Source: Nakazawaea peltata | Taxonomy: Eukaryota; Ascomycota; Pichiomycetes; Alaninales; Pachysolenaceae | Length of the DNA stretch: 64,000 nucleotides | Assembly: GCA_001599355.1 (NCBI GenBank) | Contig: BCGQ01000010.1 | Location: 186,001 to 250,000, forward strand | Reading direction: 5' to 3' | Shown: positions 9,160-19,900 of the stretch, piece by piece | How the letters are laid out: every line of letters begins with the position of its first letter | Position numbering within the stretch: the stretch's first letter is position 1 | Made by a program: the position numbers and the translations under genes | Notes under the pieces: model-generated | The model's database searches: none | Told to the model about the DNA's origin: nothing | The model's input: the letters and a program-made list of their open reading frames with translations, nothing else

Positions 9160-11560
9160 AAGTCATATCAATATTATACATATCGACCACGTCGACCCAA
9201 CTTTTATTCAAATCCCAACTTAATTGTAGCACCTCACGGATCTTCTTACAAATAGAGTTACCTATATGGAACTGGTCGGTCAAACGATTGAGGAAGAATT
9301 GTCTTTGGTCATCGGAGAGCAGCTCCAGCAGCAGAGTGAAGATACTGAACGATGAACAAATTTCCAGATTGGATCCAGGAGGGATCTTCTCCAAGAGAAG
9401 TACCATGATCTTATTACAAAGAGATTGGATCACGACACTGTCTTGAGGGAACAAGAAGACACGACGATACAAATGGATCAATAACAGTGAATAAAAGAGC
9501 TCGTTGGTATATCTGAGCACACTGAGATTACTATCGGCCAACATTCCACCGTATTTCAGTGAAGAGCCTTGGAATATCTGACCCAAATTCTCACGGATCT
9601 CGACTGCTCTCAACACAAGGAAATGAGGAAGGTTTTGATCTGGTTGCTGCAGTTGTAATTTCAATACTTGATTGGCATCTCTGATCAAACTGATCAACTC
9701 CGTAGCAATTTGTAAAAACCGGAAATCAAATCCCAGGAACATATCGATGCCAGCATCTTCATCATGGTTGTAGAAATATTGGTTATATTCTTGGGAGTTT
9801 TGAGTCGGTTTGGGGAGAGCAGAACCCCCGGTCCTCAAAGGAGTCAGCAAAGTACTCAAGGTATCTATATATACAAACCACATCACAAGGAATTGAGAGA
9901 CATTCATACCTTTATTCAGCAATTCTGGTCCATGATTAGACACAGAAACTGGCAACTGATCGTGCAGTTGGAAACTTCTGGAGCTCTCTAATAAAAGTCT
10001 CTTATCAAATGGGTTTCTTAAACCACGTTTGATCAAGATTTGTTTAGCTCCTTGTACATGTAATTTCCAGTTATTCTTAACAGAAGTGAACAGATCGAAA
10101 GAACCAAGCATCAATACCAACAGCAAGGTCAAATCACTTTTACAGGTATTTTCATCTTCTAAAAGTAAGACCAAATCTTTCATACATCTTGAGATCAACT
10201 GATCCAAGATTTCCTCTGGTTCTTTTTGGCCCAACATCACCGAACGATGAGTGATCCCAAACAGAATCAAAATAGAGAGGATACTTTCGTTGGTCATAGC
10301 CAACCTAGGCAATATCACCTTGAACGGATTCTCTTTATAAGCGTTCAGAGGCAGAGGAACCAAAGTGTTGGAAGTGACGTCTCTGAAGAAATGGAATGAT
10401 TCTAAATAGTAAGGGACATTAAGTAACAAGTCTGGCAATGGTGATAAGAGACTTGGGATATATAACTTTTCAGATCCACTGCTGGAGCTTGAACTAGTCG
10501 ACATAGCTGGACTATGAACAAGTGTTTTAATTTCGTTATTGTATTCCAGTAATGCTTTATCATGTTCGTCTTTTACAGTAACTACATTATCCACACCTGA
10601 GATCTCTCCATCTAGCACCTCTTCGTCTTCCTCCTCTTCTTCTATCAATTGTNCCCCACCCATAGGACGAGCCGAGAACCGCGGGTAAAATGGATGTGAC
10701 AGCACCACATTCTTCTCAGCATTAAGTGTCTTCTCGATCTTGATCAAATCTTCATGATAAGTATCGAACTCGAAAAGCAACTCGTCAATTTGCTGAGCAG
10801 GAGCATTTCTTAAAAGCTGAGTTTCAACTCCCATTGTCGGCACCAGCTCCTCCTCAAATAATGAGTCCATTAATGGCTTTATAACAGTATTAATAGGACT
10901 GTCTATACTACTAGTAGAGGGGGTATTTGCTTCCAAATCATTGACCAAGTTCAAATTCTCACGATGGTTACCCAACATATTGTCCAAAACCGAATTTAAA
11001 GACAGAATCCCCGGAGCCAAACTGTCCTTCACATAATGAGCCATATAATTATCTCTCTTTGGCCTATGATATGAGTAAGTGGGGGTGGATACTATAGGTT
11101 GGGATGGGGCCAGGGGGGCCAGTTCAAGCTGAGGTGTCTTTGGTGGAGCCATTTTCATCACTGAAACTCCAGGGATCATCATTACTTTCTCTTTTTTAAT
11201 AGTTCTCAACACCGGCTCATCGTCAGCCTCATCGGGTCCTCTTTTCTTAGGCGGCTGTTGTGAAGAGCCACCCAGTGGCGGCGGCAGTCCACCCTCCCAT
11301 ACAATATCTCTACTATAATCACAAGGACGGCCACGACGTTCACATCTCGTACATGAAGGTTTCTTCTCATCACATTTGGTCTTCTGTCTCTTGCATTCCT
11401 TACACCCATTCCTACTCCTCTTGTATTTCATGGCTCTTTTTCTGCCCAACTGAGAAGAGCCTGATGGGTTCAGTGATTCCGGATCAAGCGGGAACCCAAT
11501 TTTCAGATCACCGTTCTCGTTCATCTGAAACTCTACACCACTATTATATGCGTCATTCAT
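9152..11560 (-). CDS. Zn2Cys6 transcription factor with Fungal_trans_2 domain
   Basis: This is an 802-residue protein starting MNDAYNSGVEFQMNENG. The binuclear zinc cluster at about residues 50-85 reads CKECKRQKTKCDEKKPSC, then TRCERRGRPC (spacing C2C6C6C2C6C). An acidic and serine-rich stretch follows (about 300-365), then a helical regulatory domain (YLESFHFFRDVTSN to LHVQGAKQILIKRGL) typical of the Uga3/Lys14-type Fungal_trans_2 family. It is expected to bind CGG half-sites in the nucleus; target genes are unknown. One codon is undetermined because the window has an N at 10653 (residue about 303), probably an assembly ambiguity. The stop codon overlaps the end of the peroxisomal transporter gene. 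Confidence 0.82.
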   Translation of the reverse strand: MNDAYNSGVEFQMNENGDLKIGFPLDPESLNPSGSSQLGRKRAMKYKRSRNGCKECKRQKTKCDEKKPSCTRCERRGRPCDYSRDIVWEGGLPPPLGGSSQQPPKKRGPDEADDEPVLRTIKKEKVMMIPGVSVMKMAPPKTPQLELAPLAPSQPIVSTPTYSYHRPKRDNYMAHYVKDSLAPGILSLNSVLDNMLGNHRENLNLVNDLEANTPSTSSIDSPINTVIKPLMDSLFEEELVPTMGVETQLLRNAPAQQIDELLFEFDTYHEDLIKIEKTLNAEKNVVLSHPFYPRFSARPMGGXQLIEEEEEDEEVLDGEISGVDNVVTVKDEHDKALLEYNNEIKTLVHSPAMSTSSSSSSGSEKLYIPSLLSPLPDLLLNVPYYLESFHFFRDVTSNTLVPLPLNAYKENPFKVILPRLAMTNESILSILILFGITHRSVMLGQKEPEEILDQLISRCMKDLVLLLEDENTCKSDLTLLLVLMLGSFDLFTSVKNNWKLHVQGAKQILIKRGLRNPFDKRLLLESSRSFQLHDQLPVSVSNHGPELLNKGMNVSQFLVMWFVYIDTLSTLLTPLRTGGSALPKPTQNSQEYNQYFYNHDEDAGIDMFLGFDFRFLQIATELISLIRDANQVLKLQLQQPDQNLPHFLVLRAVEIRENLGQIFQGSSLKYGGMLADSNLSVLRYTNELFYSLLLIHLYRRVFLFPQDSVVIQSLCNKIMVLLLEKIPPGSNLEICSSFSIFTLLLELLSDDQRQFFLNRLTDQFHIGNSICKKIREVLQLSWDLNKSWVDVVDMYNIDMTFI

Positions 11561-11711
11561 TATTATTTAGTCACCATTATTATACATTAAATAAAACAAG
11601 AGCAAGAAGAGGCAGGTGAAAAATCTTGGACAGCACAATACGAAAATGAGGGATGACCTCGCTAAGCGGTCCTGGGGGACACTTTTTCCTAATTAGGAAG
11701 TCCGATGCGGT

Positions 11712-13943
11712 TCATGATGAAAAATCGATAATTTGATTCTTCTCCATGATGGGATGGCTATGGTTGGTACCTGGCCAAGCACTGATGGTTTTTTGTTTTT
11801 TATCTGGGTTGTAGAATATATACAGAGTGTCATCTTCATCGTCGGAGTCTTCGGCCTTATTGGTAGACCCATCGATAGTCTCTTTGTAGTTCATTTCTAT
11901 ATGGGAATTATTCCTAATCAATTCAAGTTCGGTACCGAGTCTTGAGATGAGTTCTTCTGACCATTGGGGTGATGGAGATCTTAAAAGCTCCTCTAACTTG
12001 TCTACAATGATCTTCTTCAAGTTGAAGATCAATTTTAACCCGAAATTTCTGTCCACCGGTAAATTTGTAGAAAGAACTTGAAGTAAATTCTTAAATAATC
12101 TGATCAACCGGAAGAATCCTCGGCATTCATGAGATAAGAGGACAGGAGAATTCAACAGGAGAAGTGCTGCATAGTATAGAAGTACATGAATGTGGGTAGG
12201 ACAGAATTTTATCGAGTTCATCACATCATTGTCATATAAAATCAACTGAATGATATTGAAAGCCGAAGTTGTAGCGATATGAGATGAGAGGACCGAGTCT
12301 TCTTCAGCCAAAGGTCTCTTCAGTACATTCCCTTCATTACCTTCCTCCTCATCACTGTCTTCACTCTCATCCTCGTCACTACCATCATCCTCTACACCTC
12401 CCTCTATCATCTCTTCGAATCTTTGCTCATCCCATGACAGAAATACCAGGTCTTTACCCATCAAACTGCGAATAAACTTGGAATTTACATGCATTTTCGC
12501 AAAGTTATAATAAACCAACGTACTTTTAGAAGACCAAGCATTCGATTCAAACCCATCAAGAGACCCTAATAATACAGTCCAATGCACCATCCATTTATCG
12601 AGGTCCAAATTGGTATTGTAGGGGATCCCAAATCTTGAAGGATCCAACAGACCCCATGACCGGCCCTCAAAAATCTCACTGGTGATCAAACTATACTCCA
12701 CCTGAGATACTAACCGAATATCTTGGTAAAGATTAGTGGAATCGTCTATTTTAGTGATCAAATTCTTCGTCAGTAACAAAGGTTCTCGATTATATGCCAA
12801 CAGTTGCTGGCCGTCTAACAGGTACAACAAATACCAAAGACGGAGTCTATTAAGGTTTGAGATCTTAGGGTCAGAAGAAGGTAAATTTAAACCGATATTC
12901 TTGGCTAATTGGATGGCCATCCCAGTGAAATTAGGATTCAACCAAAATCCTGCTAATGCCAAGCTGAGAATTAAGTAAAACGAGTCTCTCTTGTCCTCAT
13001 TTTCACGTTGGATGAGAACCAGAGACACAAGTTGTGAATCTACAAGTGACTTTAAGACCCCATTAAACTGTACAAGTCGGAGATTATGGCATGAGCTCAT
13101 GAAGGAAATCATAATCGCAAGAAGGTGATTTGTATGGTATAAATAAGCGAGATCTTCTTGACTTAGAAGCGTGAGACCGTAAAGTTGTGATGAGAAATTG
13201 GTATTAAAGAAGTCAAGAGCCTCTTTTAACTGCTCAAGTGATATTATCTCCGACAATACAGAAGGTTCTATTCTACGACGTTTACTTAATTGAGTATCAG
13301 AGCTCCAAGAGGAGGGGTTGACGTTTGAGTGGTACTCACGAGACCCACGGGTCACTCCATTGGATACGGTATTCGTAGTCAGCTCGATAAACTCAGACAA
13401 TTTCCTCTGGTCATCCACCGACAATGTACCATTTTTTATGTTAGCCAATAAAATATCCATACTGACTGAAGGAGAAGGTGGGACGGTGGTCAGTGGGGTC
13501 AGCAGTGGAGTCACAGGACCTCCATTTGAAATATTAAACACACTCTCCTTCGCTGTCTCGATCACATTCTTGAAATTAGACACCTTATATTCGTACGAGC
13601 ACTCCAAAGCATGTTTTAAACACCTTTTACAAGGGCTCGTATAATCACCATTATTGTTAAGACATTTCACCTTGGCTTTACGGCATCCAGTACAAGCTTT
13701 GATCCTCTTTTTCTCATCTGAGCCTCCATTTGCGCTATTACTAACATTCTTTGTTGCAGCGGCACCTTTATTTGTCCCTCCTGACGCCAGCAGAGGGTCT
13801 ACCACAGACGTTCCCTTCCCCATGGAATCTTCTTCAGAAGCTCCAGAGAGATTTGGAGGGGCAGCTGTGGAAGTTTGCAGGGGCTTTTCCTTCGGCAAAC
13901 TCCAGTTCTGGATCAACTCTCCAGGAATCTTCCGTTTGGGCAT
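11712..13943 (-). CDS. Zn2Cys6 transcription factor (War1/Leu3-like organisation)
   Basis: This is a 743-residue protein from ATG at 13943. The zinc cluster at about residues 82-115 is KACTGCRKAKVKC, a ten-residue loop, then CKRCLKHALEC; the long third loop differs from the usual five to six residues. The middle homology region has the fungal regulator signature LRLWYLLYLLDGQQLLAYNREP (about residue 365). An acidic run at about 525-545 and an acidic C-terminal stretch (EDSDDEDDTL) may be activation segments. It lies in tandem with the preceding zinc-cluster gene (150 bp gap) but the two are not similar enough in their clusters to look like a recent duplication. Targets are unknown. Confidence 0.82.
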   Translation of the reverse strand: MPKRKIPGELIQNWSLPKEKPLQTSTAAPPNLSGASEEDSMGKGTSVVDPLLASGGTNKGAAATKNVSNSANGGSDEKKRIKACTGCRKAKVKCLNNNGDYTSPCKRCLKHALECSYEYKVSNFKNVIETAKESVFNISNGGPVTPLLTPLTTVPPSPSVSMDILLANIKNGTLSVDDQRKLSEFIELTTNTVSNGVTRGSREYHSNVNPSSWSSDTQLSKRRRIEPSVLSEIISLEQLKEALDFFNTNFSSQLYGLTLLSQEDLAYLYHTNHLLAIMISFMSSCHNLRLVQFNGVLKSLVDSQLVSLVLIQRENEDKRDSFYLILSLALAGFWLNPNFTGMAIQLAKNIGLNLPSSDPKISNLNRLRLWYLLYLLDGQQLLAYNREPLLLTKNLITKIDDSTNLYQDIRLVSQVEYSLITSEIFEGRSWGLLDPSRFGIPYNTNLDLDKWMVHWTVLLGSLDGFESNAWSSKSTLVYYNFAKMHVNSKFIRSLMGKDLVFLSWDEQRFEEMIEGGVEDDGSDEDESEDSDEEEGNEGNVLKRPLAEEDSVLSSHIATTSAFNIIQLILYDNDVMNSIKFCPTHIHVLLYYAALLLLNSPVLLSHECRGFFRLIRLFKNLLQVLSTNLPVDRNFGLKLIFNLKKIIVDKLEELLRSPSPQWSEELISRLGTELELIRNNSHIEMNYKETIDGSTNKAEDSDDEDDTLYIFYNPDKKQKTISAWPGTNHSHPIMEKNQIIDFSS

Positions 13944-14293
13944 ATTCTTTGAGCTTTAAGACGCCTTGAAGGTGAAAATCGCACCCCTAAGTCACTTTTG
14001 TCGATAACTTGACCTCGGGTTTCGGGTCTGAGCGAAAGAATTGTAAAATGCTAAGGAAATAATAATAGTTAAAATTGTAAAATGCTCAGGAATATGTGCG
14101 CGGAGATGGGAAGAGATGGGGGAGGAGTAGCAGAGATTAGGCGGGGGACAGGCGGGGGAACAGGCAGAGAACTCACGGGACGTACGCGCGCACAACACCC
14201 AAGAGGCAATTCATAAAGGTTTACTCAAAACACAGTACCTCAATATCATAGCAAGATCAATAACAAAACCATCAATATATCTCATCTTATGGC
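13944..14293. promoter_or_regulatory. Divergent promoter, zinc-cluster regulator / ATG101
   Basis: It contains two copies of TTGTAAAATGCTNAGG, at 14041-14056 and 14075-14090, 34 bp apart. The same word occurs at 27769 and, without the last bases, at 44930. A G-rich segment with two GGCGGGGGA units lies at about 14138-14160. No RNA gene is seen. Confidence 0.5.
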
Positions 14294-15094
14294 ATGGAAT
14301 TCGAACTAACACTCACCCTCACTCAACACCAATCCGTGCATCTTAAAGATTTCCTCAACGGCATCATCAATACCATCTTCTTTCATCGCGTGTTTAGACA
14401 GGTGGTGCCGTCAAGTGAGCTCTTCTTGAATCGGGTGGAATACCCTGTTCTCGAAGGAGATTTGCATCTAGGTTATCTCATCAATGAACGACTTGAACAA
14501 TTAGCACTGGAACTGCGAGCCGCCGCCGCCACTAGACCTAGCGCTCGCTCTTATCAATCTTCTAATTTGAGGATCAAATTCTACGAACAAGTAGATGAAT
14601 ACACAGGGACTTTAGAGAACTTCTGGGAGGTATGGAATTTGAAAGTCATTGTATTATCGGGAGATTCAATGACAGAAATGAGATCATCAGTCCCGGCATT
14701 GGGTTCAAGTGGTACTGCTCTCAGTAATCATAGTCTTCAAAGTGATAAAGAGCCTCAACACCTGTCTACAACAGGTACTACCACGGGTACTACAACACCT
14801 CTTAACCAAGAAGAGGAGATTGAAAGATTAGTAGAGTTGTTCGAAAACAATCTCTTCAATATTTTAGATATTATCGACTACAATAAGAGTCATATACCTC
14901 CGATCACCTCATTTGATGGATTCCCTTATGAGATAGAGGTAAGTAGGAGTGAAGAATCGCGTGGCGGGACCCGCGATAGTCAAAATCAGGCTCGTGTCAC
15001 CAGTTCAGGTAGCAATACCAGTAACTACTACGTTCAAGGAGAAGAAATCTTGAAAAGTGGATTCAAATTCATCAAGAAGATGTTAAGTGAATAG
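14294..15094 (+). CDS. ATG101: Autophagy protein Atg101 (HORMA-type)
   Basis: The product is 266 residues. The N-terminal helix-strand LKDFLNGIINTIFFHRVFRQVVP, the VEYPVLEGD segment, a strand ending FYEQVDEY, and the central FWEVWNLKVIVL strand reproduce the Atg101 fold signature; the C-terminal FDGFPYEIEVSR and the final EILKSGFKFIKKML match its closing strand and helix. An inserted low-complexity loop (about residues 136-175, serine/threonine rich) and another at 220-245 explain the greater length compared with about 220 residues in animals. Atg101 pairs with Atg13 through HORMA domains in the Atg1 complex that starts autophagosome formation. S. cerevisiae lacks it and uses Atg29-Atg31, so its presence says this lineage keeps the ancestral arrangement. 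TUF1 converges from the right. Confidence 0.85.
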   Translation: MEFELTLTLTQHQSVHLKDFLNGIINTIFFHRVFRQVVPSSELFLNRVEYPVLEGDLHLGYLINERLEQLALELRAAAATRPSARSYQSSNLRIKFYEQVDEYTGTLENFWEVWNLKVIVLSGDSMTEMRSSVPALGSSGTALSNHSLQSDKEPQHLSTTGTTTGTTTPLNQEEEIERLVELFENNLFNILDIIDYNKSHIPPITSFDGFPYEIEVSRSEESRGGTRDSQNQARVTSSGSNTSNYYVQGEEILKSGFKFIKKMLSE

Positions 15095-15302
15095 TTATAT
15101 AATTCTAATGTGATTACGTAAGCCAACCTAATTGGTAAAAATGAGCTGTACACGACTTTCTCTTATTTTATCCATTCATGCACTACCTTTTATAGCTATC
15201 GTTAAAGATCTCGGGGGAACTTTGGAGAGACATGGAGAGACTACGCATAGATTCTTCTTCATCCTAATAAGAATACTTTAACTATAAACAGGAACACGAG
15301 GT

Positions 15303-16604
15303 TTACTCGATGATTCTGGTGATCAAACCAGTACCAACAGTCTTACCACCCTCTCTGATGTTGAAACGTTGACCAACTTCCAATGGGGTTGGGTGCAACA
15401 AAGAGCACTCCATTTCAACGTTGTCACCTGGCAAAACTTGGGCAGAGTGGTCAGCACCTTCTGGGAAGGTCAAGATGACGGTCTCATCGGCAGTTCTAAC
15501 AAACATTTGAGGTCTGTAGTTCTCACCGAATGGAGAGTGTCTTCCACCTTCATCCTTGGTCAAGATATACAAAGAAGCCAAGAATTTGGTGTGGGCCTTA
15601 ACAGTGTTTGGCTTACACAAGATCATACCTCTCTTAACGTCGTCTCTCTTAATACCTCTCAACAAGATACCGTTGTTGTCACCAGCCATAGCTTGGTCCA
15701 ACTCCTTCTTGAACATCTCAATACCGGTAACAGTGGTCTTAATTGGCTCCTTGTTGAAACCGACAATTTCAACTTCGTCACCCTTCTTCAAAGTACCACG
15801 TTCAACTCTACCGGTGACGACAGTACCTCTACCAGAAATGGAGAAAGAGTCCTCAATTGGCATCAAGAATGGTTGCTCCAAATCTCTCTCTGGGGTTGGG
15901 ATATGTTCATCAACAGCGTCCAACAATTTCATAATAGCCTCAGATCCAATCTCTGGTCTCTTACCTTGCAAAGCCATCAAAGCAGATCCCATGATAACAG
16001 GGGTGTTGTCACCGTCAAAACCGTAGACACCCAACAAATCACGCATTTCCATCTCGACTAATTCCAACATCTCTTCGTCATCGATAGCATCAACCTTGTT
16101 GACGAAGACAACCAAGTTTTGGACACCAACTTGTCTGGCCAACAACAAGTGCTCTCTGGTTTGAGGCATTTGACCATCGGAAGCGGCAACGACAATGATA
16201 GCACCGTCCATTTGGGCGGCACCGGTGATCATGTTCTTAATATAATCACTGTGACCTGGACAGTCAACGTGGGAGTAATGTCTCTTGTCGGTTTCATACT
16301 CAACGTGGGCGGTAGAAATGGTGATACCTCTGGCTCTTTCTTCTGGAGCTCTGTCAATGGATCCATAGTCCAAGAAGTTGGCGGCACCCTTCTCAGACAA
16401 AACCTTGGTGATGGCAGCAGTCAAAGTGGTCTTACCGTGATCAACGTGTCCAATGGTACCAATGTTGACGTGGGGTTTGGAACGGTCAAAAGTAGCGGCG
16501 GTTCTCAATTGGATACGTTGAGAAACGGCGACTCTCTTAGCAGCGGCTCCGCTAAAAACCTTAGCAGATGCAAAGATGTTTCCAATAGTCTTAGTAGAGA
16601 ACAT
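15303..16604 (-). CDS. TUF1: Mitochondrial translation elongation factor Tu
   Basis: The product is 433 residues with a basic, serine-rich presequence ([19 protein letters not shown], about 40 residues) followed by a bacterial-type EF-Tu. GTPase motifs are GHVDHGKT (G1), the switch I region [17 protein letters not shown] (G3), NKVD (G4) and GSAL (G5). Domains II and III follow ([32 protein letters not shown]). It carries aminoacyl-tRNA to mitochondrial ribosomes in the matrix. Codon use is strongly biased to the frequent set, as expected for a highly expressed gene; several long antisense open frames here are by-products of that bias. Confidence 0.97.
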   Translation of the reverse strand: MFSTKTIGNIFASAKVFSGAAAKRVAVSQRIQLRTAATFDRSKPHVNIGTIGHVDHGKTTLTAAITKVLSEKGAANFLDYGSIDRAPEERARGITISTAHVEYETDKRHYSHVDCPGHSDYIKNMITGAAQMDGAIIVVAASDGQMPQTREHLLLARQVGVQNLVVFVNKVDAIDDEEMLELVEMEMRDLLGVYGFDGDNTPVIMGSALMALQGKRPEIGSEAIMKLLDAVDEHIPTPERDLEQPFLMPIEDSFSISGRGTVVTGRVERGTLKKGDEVEIVGFNKEPIKTTVTGIEMFKKELDQAMAGDNNGILLRGIKRDDVKRGMILCKPNTVKAHTKFLASLYILTKDEGGRHSPFGENYRPQMFVRTADETVILTFPEGADHSAQVLPGDNVEMECSLLHPTPLEVGQRFNIREGGKTVGTGLITRIIE

Positions 16605-16968
16605 TTTGGAGATCTATTCGAATCAATACTTCAATCAATTCCTTTCAGCAAATGATAAATAGCCAATTTTTGGTTCGATTTTTCCAATTTTCGAAAAATT
16701 TTCACCGTATGGTTATGAGCACACGCCCGGGGAGGACGGGAGGGCACAAAGGGGGAGAAAGTACTTGATTAGGAAGTTCAATATACGTTTGAAAATATGA
16801 TTTCCAGATATAGAAATATCATGAATTAGGCAAATATATGAATACCCAAGTAGGAAAGTTCCATTTATAGTAACAGACTATCATATGCTCCGACGACTTT
16901 GTTCACTAGTCATTTATTCAGCTTCAAGAGGAGTCTAGAGACAAGCTAGGGTAGCATTAGGAGTCGTT
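16605..16968. promoter_or_regulatory. Divergent promoter, TUF1 / PEX6
   Basis: About 360 bp, AT-rich next to TUF1 (AATTTTTCG-type runs at 16670-16705), with a GC-rich island near 16720-16745 (CGCCCGGGGAGGACGGG). I recognise no specific site and no RNA gene. Confidence 0.4.
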
Positions 16969-19900
16969 ATGATCAACAATAGCACGACACTGCTCACGGC
17001 CTCGGTGGTCTTCCGCCAAACGGAAGAATATGGCCTTGACCATGTCAATATTTCAAAGGATTTGTATGAAGAGATGTTTGGAGCTGAAGGAGGAGAAGAA
17101 GGTGATAACAATTTGGGGGTTAATGGTGGTGAGGATATCTCCAGAGGATTTAATGATGGGTCAGTCCTTATGGACGGGTCTCTTGAGGAAGAAAATGTCC
17201 ATATCAATGGCCAATTCTCCAATGGGACCTCTCCCCTCTTTGCCTCGATCAAGTTGATAGGTGAATGGTCGGATTTTGAGTATCAATTGCATCATGTCTC
17301 GGTGAAATTTGATCTCCCACCTCGTACAGTTGAATTGAACAATATATCAACTTTGCTCAAATTCAAAAATCAGATCACTGTCCAATCGTGTCATATCATC
17401 CCGGTCCCTGCCAGTGTAGTACCCCTGTTGAAGAGAATCATTGTCAGTTTTCCACAGGAGGTGTATGATGTGATGCAGACATTCACCAAACTGAATCTCA
17501 CACATGTAATTTCAACATCCTGCTACTCGGATATCGTGCGGAAGGGTGATCTTTTGCGTAATCTCAATGGAATCGTAATCCAATGTGAACCTCTTAACCA
17601 GGGACTTCTTTCATCTGACACAGAAATCATAGTAGTCAGGGAAACCAAGGAGACTCTCTCTCAAACCAACTTAAATAACTCAAAACCAACTACAGAAGAT
17701 CTTATCGAGTCTATTCCCTTCAATTTCCCTCAATATCTCTCATCTCCCAACACCATCAACCTGCTAAGCTTCAAATTGGAGCCCTTGAGGTCAAAAAATC
17801 ACATCTGCTCACCAGCTCCTGGCCCAAAGGATGACGACGAGATATTTGCTTTCGTTAAATTCTCCCAACTTGTAAAATTGAATGTCTTCAGTGGAGATTT
17901 AGTCCGCTTCAAATGCTCTCTGGACTCTCAACCTCGTTATTTACGTATATTCAGCTTCTCCGAGCCAAATAATTACAAGTCGGACACCATCTACATGAGC
18001 CCATTGTATTGGATAAATCTTGAATATCCCGAACAAATCAGAATTGAGAATAATGAGGGCCAGCCACACACCGACAATGCCCTGGTACTGAAAAAGGTCA
18101 CCATAGAAAGAGTAGTTTCACCTGTAACATTATCTAAATCCTACCAACATTTGTTCTTATCGAACTTAAAACACTATTTTGAGACCAAGCATCGACTCGT
18201 ATTTGAAGGACAGCTCATTCTGATCCCAATAGACAGTATTTTACTGACCTCTATCCCCTCAGAAGAGCTCCCTGAGATTATTCCTCAGGGCAATTGTGAT
18301 ATGATTCTGTGGTTTAGAGTTAAAGATATCGAGTCAGACTCGGCCCAAGAGGCTGACCAGTATATAATTGACTCTAATATCACTAAAATGATCCAGTCGG
18401 GAACTGTGAAGCTGTCTCCTCCTGATAACAGATCTCATTACTATGAATATCTCAACATTGAGAAAGTGTATTATGGTCCGCAGCCTAGACATGCTCAAGA
18501 GTTCCACAAAATAATCTCAACCTCTTTAGATAAACCAGTACTACAGACTTCTGTATTGTTACATTCCCAATCTCGAGGAATTGGCAAGTCATTCCTCGTC
18601 CAACAATGCTGTATTACATTGGGAGCTCATTTATACGAGTTAGACTGCTTTGAGGTCTTGATCCCTGGAGCAGATATGAAGACTATTGGGTCTATTAGAG
18701 GTAGACTTGATCGCATTGTAGAGAGTTGTAGTCAGGGTTCCTCGTTGGTGATCTACATGAAGCATATCGAGCTGTTGAGCAAGAAGAAAGACGTAAAACA
18801 GGATAATTTGGTTCTTAAATTGGCCGAGTTGATCGATGACTATATAAAATATGAGGGTGTAATTGTAGTGGGTTCATGTGGTGACCCAGATGAGCTCAAC
18901 CCGTTAGTAAGAAACAAGTTTAAATTTGAGATCGAGCTCTCGATTCCAACCCAAGATGAAAGAGCTGAGATATTCAAATTCTGGCTCGATTCTCTGCTGG
19001 CCCCAGGAGATGAGTATATATTTAAACTTCGTGATGATCTCTCTTTGGAGTCATTGGCCATCCAGAGTGCTGGATTATCCCCTAGGGATTTGTATTCTAT
19101 TGTAGAGGTGACCAAACAATTGGCATTGGACGAATGGGATGACACTATTGAGTCTCTGTATTATATAAATGGAGGATATGTCAGCTTGACCCCAGAGTTA
19201 TTTGAAAAGGCTATAAACGATGCCAGAAGCAAATTCAGTGACTCTATTGGAGCCCCTAAGATCCCTGATGTTAAATGGGAAGATGTCGGAGGATTGGATC
19301 TCGTCAAGGACGAAATATTGGATACTATCGACATGCCATTGAGACACCCAGAGTTATTTGCCAATGGGTTGAAGAAAAGATCGGGTATCTTGTTCTATGG
19401 ACCTCCTGGAACCGGAAAAACATTGTTACTGAAGCTGATCCTGACCAATTTCTCATTGAATTTCTTCAGTGTCAAAGGTCCGGAGTTATTGAATATGTAT
19501 ATTGGAGAAAGTGAGGCTAATGTGAGAAAGGTGTTCCAAAAGCTGAGAGACTCCAAACCTTGTGTAGTCTTCTTTGATGAGTTGGATAGTGTAGCACCTA
19601 AAAGAGGTAACCAAGGTGACAGTGGAGGTGTGATGGACAGAATAGTCTCGCAATTACTTGCAGAGTTGGACGGTATGAGCTCTAGTGGTGGTGATGGTGT
19701 CTTCGTTGTGGGGGCCACCAACAGACCAGATTTGTTAGATGACCTGCTTTTGCGTCCAGGTAGATTTGATAAAATGTTGTATCTTGGTATTTCCGATACT
19801 GATGAGAAGCAGTATAACATTTTACAGCTGTTGACCCGGAAATTCGATAAAGAGCCGTCGTTGGACTTGATGAGTATTGCTCGTCAATGTAGTTTCACTT

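Noticed and set aside
10653-10653. Undetermined base (N) in a zinc-cluster gene
   Set aside because: A single sequencing or assembly ambiguity; reading frame is not affected.
9152-13943. Tandem duplication of the two zinc-cluster genes
   Set aside because: Their zinc clusters differ in spacing and their regulatory domains belong to different groups.
15369-16655. Long plus-strand open frames antisense to TUF1
   Set aside because: TUF1 is unmistakable on the other strand; the open antisense frames come from its strongly biased codons.
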